Both the position numbers and the translations under genes were made by a program. A DNA stretch of 64,000 nt from Kappaphycus alvarezii. Taxonomy: Eukaryota; Rhodophyta; Florideophyceae; Gigartinales; Solieriaceae. The notes beneath the pieces are model-generated. The model did no database searches. It saw only the letters and a program-made list of their open reading frames with translations, and had not been told where the DNA came from. Location of the stretch: assembly GCA_002205965.3 (NCBI GenBank), contig NADL03000501.1:310001-374000 (forward strand), read 5' to 3'. Of this stretch, positions 55,931 to 64,000 are shown piece by piece (within the stretch, counting starts at the first letter, position 1; every line of letters begins with the position of its first letter).

Positions 55931-57318
55931 GTGTTATAAATAGTTTCCACCATTAGTACAGGTCCGTGAAGTGCCCTGACCCTGATAAAGTCTTGCTAGT
56001 GTTCCCTAATTCTCTCTGGTTGATAGGAAGCCTTCAATCTTTTTTTTCACTAAGTCTTTGAATTCTTGCGCACATTCAGACAATTTTATTAAAGCTTTCC
56101 GTGACTTTGTATGGTTGAGAAAATGTTAGAAAAAATGTGTTTAACTCTTTTACTTGACTCGAGCTCTGAGATATTTGCTACTGGCAAATCTCCAACATGG
56201 CTCTGATCTTTGAAATTGAAGAAACCAGGGTATGATTTACTGAACAACGTACGGTAATTAACCAAAACTAGTTCATTGTCACTCTCGATGGTATTGGTAT
56301 ACATCCGTCTCCCAATGCCGTACTGGTCAATAGCGCGCAGAAGTATGTTGGAATACTCCAGCGTGCTAGGTTTTCCAGACCCAAGGTGCTCAGTCCGTAA
56401 CAAAAACGACATGATTTCGGCATAAGTTACTCTAGAACTAATCTTGAGCGGAACATTAACTACTTATTGCCGTCTGCTTCCGCAAAAATCAAAAATTAGT
56501 GATTATCGTAGTTTTTGGAATATTTCCATCCATAATCCCTGTTCTTTCTGCCAAAATGTATCTTCTCCCTCGTCTCAAACTTCGGCTAGTACCTCCTTCT
56601 TCTTCCTCCTCCAGATGATGACGTACTAATAGCCCAGTTCTGCAATTGGTATCTCCAATAATGTTGACGATGTCGAGGATATCCTGCCAGTATGTAGTGC
56701 CATCCAGCTCTGACAAAATTAGAGAAGATAAGACCGACGTGGCGTACTTTCAGATAAATAATGAATGGCAGGATAATTTTTCCTTCCCTATAGTGTTACG
56801 GATTTGTCCAGAGATTTTTTTTCTCATGAGGTATAGTAAATCTCCCAAAGGCAAAAAACGGCTGCGATAGTGCTACTGACACAGGAACGGAAGACCCTTG
56901 GCTTACCAATGGTCCAATGGTGCAATTGTTGCCATACATCCGGATATAAGATTTCTATGGCAGCACAATAATATTAATAAATCATTAAAAGTTTGTCTAG
57001 GCTCTTGAAACACCGCAATATTGACTGCACTTGTAGACAAGGGATTTTTGTCTGCAATTCCAGCTAAAGAAGTGTCCACATCCATCTTTTGTTCCTTTTT
57101 CTTCACATTGTACTCACTATCTTATTCAGAGGATCTGGGATCAACATCAATACCAATAATTGGTATTGGTATTGATGAGTGGTATATTTGTGATTCCAAA
57201 GTTTCTCTTGATTGTGCAGTGATTCAGTTCTCATTAGCAGGACTTTTCGTCGATCGACTCCCTCGGTTTTTTTGGATATTGGAAGCTCAAAAGCTCTCAC
57301 TGAGAAGCGCACAGGCAT
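55931..57318 (-). pseudogene. Decayed coding region upstream of the hAT remains, family uncertain
   Basis: The minus strand has several open pieces: 56,089-56,412 ('ESDNELVLVNYRTLFSKSYP'), 56,489-56,716 ('GTTYWQDILDIVNIIGDTN', then a Glu run), 56,903-57,106 and 57,103-57,318. They have protein-like composition and lie on the strand of the hAT end, so they may be the rest of that transposase. I recognise no BED zinc finger or catalytic motif, so the link is inferred from position only. Confidence 0.25.
57145..57177. repeat. 13-bp perfect inverted repeat with 7-base spacer
   Basis: CATCAATACCAAT (57,145-57,157) and ATTGGTATTGATG (57,165-57,177) are exact reverse complements; the spacer is AATTGGT. 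It may be a hairpin or a footprint of small palindromic DNA. Confidence 0.7.
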
Positions 57319-57319
57319 C

Positions 57320-57900
57320 GAACCGTCCCCGCAGCCATGGCAGGACCAAATCTGAAATCAGTAAACGTCGCGGCCATAATGGAGCGCAATCGGAGGTAAA
57401 GTGAAAGAAGAGTAGCTCCAAGCAGAAGGGTTTACGGTTATTTGAAAGGTTCCATCAATCGATGGCCTTCTACGGTATATTTCATTTCTTCTAGTTTTTG
57501 TCGAGCTAGATAGATAATTCTTAGAAAATTATCCATCACAAATAAAAGGAGAACCATCAGAGATCTTTTAGACATGCGTATGAAAAAAATAAACATATTA
57601 TTCAACTAGACATGAGGCAGCTTATGTTACAATGGTAATTCTGCGACCATTATGATCATTGAGAATGGGGTATACTAATTCTGCAGGTTAATGGGGCAGT
57701 CTACGAAAGGGACCAAAGGCCTTGCGTGGATGACACGTCGGAAGTGGCGTCCACCATACGAGGTCAGCCAATAACCAAGCTGATCTTCCTTCCATATCTG
57801 GCAAAGCCCAAAGTATCGGTACTTGAGCACTGGCCACATAAATGTTGTCGGCAATGCCGCCCCATGTGCGACAAGGACTCAGTCACCGACGTTGAACCCT
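57320..57900. other. No recognised gene
   Basis: Mixed AT-rich sequence separating the hAT-like region from the next Ty3/Gypsy fossil. Its right part may be the 3' tail of that fossil. Confidence 0.35.
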
Positions 57901-57923
57901 ATCAATTGTGCAAAGACCGCATT

Positions 57924-58700
57924 TTATGATACACGCTCTTGATCACCCAGTCGTAGTGCTCCGAGCGCTAAGTTCGCTAGCAGCTTCAATCGGCCATGGC
58001 TCTCCGGGGAGTTGGAAATGAGAGCTACACCGTCTGATGACTCCTTTTGTTGCACCAATCCATACATCAACCCGAACGGATGGCACCCTATAGGATATTT
58101 CGGGCGACAACCGATCACATCTTTCAAATATTTAATCACCCCACATTTCCCACTCGAACGGGAATGCTCCGGAGGCGTGAAGAAAACGGCGGTATCCATA
58201 CAAAACGTTCGGCATACTCTCTTCCCAATCCATTCCGGGAATTAGAACCATTTTCATGACGGCAGTCTTCATTTTGCGAACTATTCTCTCGGCCCTACAA
58301 TTAGACATGAGGGCATAGGACAGAACAGTGCTCTAAGTGACTTCGTGTTTCCCCAAAAAGTAAATAAGAGATGCAGTGGTGAAGCATAAAGAGTTTTCGG
58401 ATACAATTGTCTTCCGGGGACGAAAATGGATCAAAACTTCCTTCTGCATAAAATGAGAAACAGTCTCTACTGACGAATCATCGGTGGTCAAAAAAATTGG
58501 CCAACCCGTTAAATGCTCTAAAGAAATGAAAAAATTCTTCCCTTCCTTCGACTTCGGAAGAGACCCGGCGAAATCGATCGAATCGGTCTCGAATATGTTC
58601 TACAACGGGACTTTCAGGCTTGTACGGTATGGTGGAATCCGTTTTGTCTTCTGACATCCGTCATAACTTCTCATGCAGTTTTGGATGTTCTCATGCATAA
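57924..58700 (-). mobile_element. Integrase part of the 57.9-61.8 kb fossil
   Basis: The 57,924-58,199 piece includes 'GCHPFGLMYGLVQ', the SPFELMYG region. Further right are integrase-core and zinc-domain traces. The nucleotide sequence near 58,480-58,600 parallels the integrase region of the 47-55 kb element (for example GGCCAACC(C/T)GT(T/C)A). Confidence 0.5.
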
Positions 58701-58902
58701 AAGCCCACCAGTAGCGGTCAAAGAGAAACTTTTTCGTCGTTTCAGTATCCCAGTACCCAATACTATCGTAGATGCTGTAGATTATCTACCTCCTATCCTC
58801 AATGAAGGGGTCGGCCTTGAGACTAAGATTCGCCCGTTGCATTAGTTGCACTTCCGAAACCATGAAGCGCTTCGCCATACGCTTGATTACACGCCTCTTG
58901 GT

Positions 58903-59352
58903 TTAATCTTCTTCTTCGATCTTAAACCACTGTAGACTACAAGCGACCTCAATAAGATGCCATTCCAAGGAATGCCCCTCCACGACTGCGACTGAACCAT
59001 CTATTGCAACAAAATCTCCTACTTCGACACCTGAGGATGGTGTGGAAAAGGTAGGGACGACTTGCGACAGGTAGCCCGCGGCGACATTACTTGCACCCGG
59101 CATATACTAGACTTCGAACCCGTATTCCACAAGATATTCTATCCACCACGCCAACCCTCCGTGAATGTCGCTCCTTTTGAAGACGTATCGAAGGTTTTGA
59201 TGATCGGTAACCAACGTGAATAGCTTTGTCGAAAACAGATATACCGAAAACTTTCGCAAGGCAAAAATTACAGCAAGAGTTTCCCTTTCACATCTGAAAT
59301 AGTTTTTCTCAACCGAATTCATGGGGTGGCTATCGCACTGCACGGGGAACAT
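58903..59352 (-). mobile_element. RNase H part of the 57.9-61.8 kb fossil
   Basis: 'SVEKNYFRCERETLAVIFAL' (E..Y...E.E.LA...A) and 'LFTLVTDHQNLRYVFKRSDI' (TDH..L..i) are diagnostic. They are followed by 'WIEYLVEYGFEV' and 'GASNVAAGYLSQV' (G..N..AD.LSR). Confidence 0.75.
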
Positions 59353-59889
59353 CTTCCCTTATTCCTTTTTATGCGCGAGAACTTCCGCTACTGCGACACT
59401 TGAAACATTAATTTCCACTATAAATGAAGAGTCTAAGTCCAAAAATGTCAAAACCGGTTGGGTTGTTAGGTTCTCTTGCAAAGTCTCGAATATCTCTATC
59501 ATTTCCTTCGTCCATTTGAATTAATTATTAAGAGACGTAGAATCATGTAACGCGACGAGATATCCGCAAAGACCAGAATAAAACAGCGATAATAACCGAC
59601 AATGTCAAAGAAACTGCCCAACTCAGTCGCGTGTCGCATACCTCGAGTCTGGGGATTCCTTGATGCCTAAAATCTCCGTTTCGTCGATTTGAACTCCGTT
59701 TTTATCAAACTTGTGCCCAAGCAACTCCTCCCCTGGTTTCGCAAAGTTACCTTTATTAATCTTGAGCTTCAAGCCCGCCTTTCCGGCAGCGTCGAAAAAT
59801 TTTATTTAAGTGATGAATGTTCCCCTTGCTAGAGGTAAATAAAAACACAACGTCGTTTAGATAAACCCGGGCGAAAGGAATGTCCCATA

Positions 59890-60123
59890 AAAAATAGTCC
59901 ATCATGCGTTGAAAAGTGAAGGCCCATTCATGAGACCAAAGAGCATAACCTCAAACTTCAACGTCCCATAACCGCAAACAAATGTATTCATCTCCTTATA
60001 CTTTTCGCTCATACCAATCTGGCGGTATCCTGCGAAAAAGTCGATTGTAGTGAATACGGAACTAACTTTTAGGTCGTCAAATATTTCTTCTATCTTGGGC
60101 AGAGGCCAACTATCGGCAATCAT
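59890..60123 (-). mobile_element. Reverse transcriptase palm of the 57.9-61.8 kb fossil
   Basis: 'SWPLPKIEEIFDDLK' (YPLP.I.EI...L), 'VFTTIDFFAGYRQIGM' with the first catalytic Asp, and 'LKFEVMLFGLMNGPSLF' (F.VMPFGL.NAP.TF). Confidence 0.75.
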
Positions 60124-61830
60124 CTTACGTTAAATTGCGGTAGTCCACAAAGAAAAGTCTTGTCGGACCGTTTCATTGTGGCGCGGAGTCAGACGACGAG
60201 CTCTCTGATAAACTGAAACTTAGTAATTTAGCTACACAATAGTTCTAAGTGCTTACGTTCTGTCGCTGACATAAAAAGGGAAAGTTGACGGCGAATCGGA
60301 TATACTGAAACGGTTCGTGGATCCACGTTTTTGCGAAACAAAAAGGAAATTGAGGTTTAGCGCGTAAGCGAAAGTTTTCCTGTGCTGAAAAGAGTTGCAA
60401 TTCCCGAAAATATTGTTTTAATAGGGTATAACAATGTCTCAATGAAAAGGTCGAGCCGACAAAGGCGATTAAAAAAGTTTTTTATTTTAAAAAATGGATT
60501 AAAAATTTCCTCATATGAAGACAATGATCTTATAGTCACTAGCAAAGCCCAAACGTCAGTGCTGTAAACCTTAAGTTGAAAGACGCGTGATATGCGAGAC
60601 TCCAGGTTAGACACGACTGAGACGTGGGGTACTGACTGCTTACCGAGCAAACGGCGGATTAACTTGGTAGATCAATCTTTGCCTCCACGAAGTAGGCTGC
60701 TAAAAGTCAGACCGCAGTTGGCATTGGCAAGTTCCGACACAATACTTTCCCACACACTTTTGGATCTTGTTCGAGTTTTTCTTAGCGCGATATCTCATCT
60801 TCGGCTTCTTCTTGCGATTCTAATTACGAAATTCTTCTAACGGATGGATTGAAGGAATAACTCGTGCTTACTGTGGGTTTTTCAAGGGACTGGATATCAT
60901 AATCCCCTCGTAGTTTCATTGCCGAGGCTGTTTTCGTAAGTCATCGCCCTCAATTGTTCATTTTGTTTCACTATCGACTTCTCTGATGGCAGTATCAGTC
61001 TCTTAATGGCTTTCACAGATTAAATGAACCTTATCTGTTTTTCCATGTTCCTCCTCCCCATTTCTTTTAGGAGCCCCGAAGAACTGTCCATAACGGCAGA
61101 CCAGCAAATGGGTTCCTAATGACTCTATTCCCGCCATTTGAGCATCTATTATTCCATTGGAGTTTCTTCTCGCAGTTCATAGCTTTATGACCTTGTTCGT
61201 TGCATCAAGAGTATTGACGAACTCTGTTGCCCGTCTGCTGTACCAATGAAGGTCCTACACCGTTCCAGCCCTTCTTCTTTGAAAGCAATGTAAATCTAGA
61301 AATATCCTCAGCTAGAGCGTCCACTTTGTTCTCGATGTTTCTGGAAAGATAATCGAGACGAACTAGCAAAATAGCTGGTGGTACGTCTGGGACAAGGCTT
61401 CAATGTCCAATTGAAGTGAAGCAATTCGAAGGGAAGTCCCTTATAGCCTCTCTAATGTCTGAGTAATCTTGAAGTCCACCGAGAGCTAAGAATTTCTGTA
61501 GCTATTCGTGGCGGCAGGAGGTGGTGCGTAAAAGCCCAAATCTTGCAACTTTTTCGACGCTGGATTTCTTATAAAGGGGATCCATCCATTTAAGCGCTCA
61601 AGCAAGGTCTTCGATGTCGCGCCCAACTTCTACAGCTTATCTAATGACACCTTGAGGATATTCTTTCTTGACAAAATGCTCAAAGACGTTCTGCTTGACA
61701 ATGGAGTAGTTTATTGGTCTAATCTACGAGTACGCCATTCGAGGCAAATTTATTGTTGTAAACATCAAAAACTACACCGTCTAGATGGCCAAAAAGAGTG
61801 ATCACCTTCTCCAGATCGAGTCTAGAGGCC

Positions 61831-62422
61831 ATAACGGCGTTCCAAAGAAAAAGAAGAATTTTCGCACACCGCCAGTGCTGTTGAATACTAACGCATTGGC
61901 GTCGGGAGATTCAGTGCCGCACAGGATTACTATTTTTGGTTTGGTCTTTATTCTGCTGCCCCAGCCCTCGTATATACTGTACAGTAACTTCCACAATGGC
62001 ACATTTTGAGACAACTAACATAAATTTAACTACAATTTAAACTTCTCACGCGCTTTGGCCTCAACCAACCACACCAATAGAAAGCTGAGGGGCTTTTGGT
62101 CGGATAGATCCCAGTTTTGTCGGAATTCGCGGAGTAGAAGTAGTTTGACGCTAACTTTTGTGGTGTCTCTCCGAAACTCTGCCTTTTGAATATCCGGCTT
62201 ATTCTGAGACACATTCTACCCTATCTACCACATCCTGCATCACTTCCAACACCACAAGCGCCGCAAATTGAAACTAGCGAATCGGTGAGCAACGAGACCC
62301 CATTGTCCCACCACGCTCGCTTCGACTCCCACCGTGCCTACCAGATGACCATCGAACTTCTAAAGCAACCTTTTTCCCGATATTTTCTGCTATATTCTTC
62401 AGTTTCCTTTCAAAATGAGCTA
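61831..62422. other. Region between the Ty3/Gypsy fossil and the pogo/Tigger gene
   Basis: Open in more than one minus-strand frame at 62,026-62,214, without a family match. TTTTGAGACA (62,002) and TTCTGAGACA (62,208) occur about 206 bp apart in the same orientation and might mark ends of small transposons. It probably includes the 3' untranslated part and end of the pogo element. Confidence 0.3.
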
Positions 62423-64000
62423 TCAGATCCCTTTTATCCCTTGTAGCCCCCATTCCAGCCTCCGTCGCATCACATCCAACTTCCTTCTCTTCTGAGCTTG
62501 CCGGCTCTTCCACAAACCTTCCTCTTTCCTTCCCTTTAACTCTTCTTGTCTATTCCTTTCTCTCACCACTTCCTGCTCATGCTGTGCAATAACAGAAGCA
62601 ACAATCACGCACGCGGCAGGAGCACTTGCCGGATACAGAATTCTGGGCCTCATATTCGAACTGGTTGCAGTACTAACGCTTGTGGTTTTACATCCCACTC
62701 CTCTATTCGAGAAATGGTCTAAAACAATGTTGTGCACATTCTGGCTCTCTTTCAACTGACATGTTAGTTTCTTTAGCTTCGTGGAAACATCATCTTTGCC
62801 ATTCATAATTTCACTTGCTTCTTTGTAGGTTCGAGAGTCGGCGTGACGCTTAGAACCAGACCTCAAACGACTGCTCACACCAGCTGTGTTTAGTCGCTCT
62901 AAATCTGCTTCCGCTTTCATTCGCACATTGTCAGCAGGACTTGCAAATCTCGACGAGAATGCCCTGTTAAAGGGGAAAATCCAGGTAACCTCGAACGATG
63001 ACATGACTTGGGTGCTGATGATAGATTCATAGGCAAATATTGCGCATGCAAAGTTAAAGTTAACCTTGGATGTATCCACTTTCCCCTGACTTAAAAGCTC
63101 ATCCCGAATTCATCGCAGGGATTCTTTAAACTGCTTGTTTGGGTGCTGGTCTGCAGGCTGCAGAAAATGAGAGGTGTTTACAGCTCTCACCACCGCAAGC
63201 CAAGACCTCGCTCTGCATTCCTCAATCCACTTGGAATCCTTGCGCAAAGCGTGACCACCGAGCAGTAGAACATACGTGGTCTTTCCGGGGAGTAAGTCCC
63301 TCACCGACTTGTCGACGTGTTTTATGAGCGCTGCCAGAATTGGACCTTCCATAGACACGTGCTCTGAAGTTTTGATTACTGCTTTGTCAAACGGAAACCA
63401 ATTTGGCTTTGTGAATTTCTCAATTATACTGTGGGGAGGAGAGGGAAGTGTTCCATCCACGGGTGCCCACCACTGTGCCGACAATCTCTTTCCTTCAATG
63501 ATGAAAAATGGCGAGGCTTTGAAACCTGCTGCTGAAATCGCGACCACAGCGGTGATGTGTTTGCTAGACCCATGACTTGACTTCAAAGTACGGAATCCCC
63601 CGCCAATCGTTGAAGATGGGCCGAAAACCTTCTCATGCTTCCCCATCACCGCATCCACGTTGGTCTCATCGATTTCCCAGCTACAGACTGGATTAAGCAA
63701 CAGGCCCGAGTGATTCTTCTGGAGGTCGTGGAGCACGCGAAATAGAGTCTCAACATGTAACGTATTCTCTGCTGCAAGCATCGCGGCCTCCTTGTTGCGA
63801 TGTCGACGATAGGTTATATCCCTGTTTTGCGCCCGAAATCGATGGACACTATCTAGACTCGGCAGTCCGTGCTTGTATCCATCCCGTCCATCCGATGCAA
63901 TTCACCCTAAGGCGCTTCTGAAGCTCTATATGTCCACAGCGAATTCTCTCTCTGCGACAACAATTAGCCGCTGCTTCACGATCCCGGCCTCTGCGTTGGA
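62423..64000 (-). pseudogene. pogo/Tigger-type (CENP-B-like) DDE transposase, 5' end beyond the window
   Basis: The minus strand reads from the right edge into the window. The end of the DNA-binding half, 'DGYKHGLPSLDSVHRFRAQN' (about 63,820-63,890), joins in the same frame to the DDE core (63,781-63,110): 'NPVCSWEIDETNVDAV' (first Asp), 'GFRTLKSSHGSSKHITAVVA', 'GFKASPFFIIEGKR', 'TTYVLLLGGHALRKDSKWIE' and 'NTSHFLQPADQHPNKQFKES'. The usual LLDGH motif reads LLGGH, so the second catalytic Asp is a Gly. The third Asp (LQP.D) is kept. A long C-terminal part follows (63,079-62,423), with 'EVTWIFPFNRAFSSRF' (the I..A.-AF.P..F segment), a Ser/Lys-rich region and a charged helix 'EEGLWKSRQAQKRRKLDVMR'. 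A short break separates core and tail. Inactive as it stands. Confidence 0.7.

Larger units (their letters stand above)
57924..61830 (-). mobile_element. Ty3/Gypsy fossil (gag to integrase)
   Basis: Minus-strand parts in order: gag tail with a zinc-knuckle-like 'CNEQGHKAMNC' near 61,185-61,215; RT at about 59,890-60,125; RNase H at about 59,100-59,355; integrase at about 57,924-58,700. It is broken in many places, more than the 47-55 kb element but less than the 14-19 kb one. I found no LTRs and no clear protease. Confidence 0.65.

Noticed and set aside
62002-62217. TTTTGAGACA and TTCTGAGACA as ends of a small non-autonomous transposon
   Set aside because: The two motifs are in the same orientation, not inverted, so they do not form terminal inverted repeats. 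Kept only as a remark.

Overview
This window looks like a gene-poor, repeat-dominated piece of a eukaryotic nuclear genome. I found no bacterial-style operons, rRNA, tRNA or CRISPR arrays, and no intact, recognisable host housekeeping gene. The elements present are of eukaryotic type: Ty3/Gypsy (one with a chromodomain), Ty1/Copia, PIF/Harbinger, pogo/Tigger and hAT. From memory of family style, not from a search, the chromovirus at 31-37 kb and the first PIF/Harbinger pair resemble elements of oomycetes and related microbial eukaryotes. That taxonomic guess is weak.

Layout. 1-22 kb is AT-rich and heavily decayed. It holds a PIF/Harbinger remnant with a convergent partner gene (1.3-3.2 kb), a lone LTR-like repeat (5.3-5.7 kb), a Ty3/Gypsy integrase/RNase H fossil (7.7-9.7 kb) and a very old Ty3/Gypsy element whose two end repeats are still visible (14.56-19.66 kb). 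22.3-24.5 kb is a less AT-rich island with a second PIF/Harbinger-type pair, again two genes facing each other. 25.5-26.8 kb is decayed coding sequence of unknown kind. 27.5-29.95 kb is a partial Ty3/Gypsy element. 31.17-36.81 kb is a chromovirus with nearly identical LTRs and a broken body.

37.9-43.3 kb contains two copies of a block of about 1.7-2 kb. Each block joins an LTR-like sequence to a gene for an unrecognised acidic protein starting MNNLRPSA. The two gene copies differ mostly at silent codon positions, a sign of past protein-level selection. A possible secreted Cys-rich protein ORF lies between them. 45.4-46.0 kb is a Ty1/Copia gag fossil. 46.0-47.4 kb is a degenerate tandem array with a period of about 161 bp. 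47.43-54.75 kb is a long minus-strand Ty3/Gypsy element with two extra unrecognised ORFs between integrase and its 3' LTR. The rest holds hAT-like remains (54.8-57.3 kb), another Ty3/Gypsy fossil (57.9-61.8 kb) and a pogo/Tigger transposase running off the right edge.

How the parts relate. Almost everything is mobile DNA in different states of decay. The best candidates for something undescribed are the MNNLRPSA gene pair tied to an LTR family, the two accessory ORFs of the 47-54 kb element, and the 161-bp array, which reads as a repeat of about 54 codons on the minus strand. All calls come from reading the sequence by eye; no database search was run.
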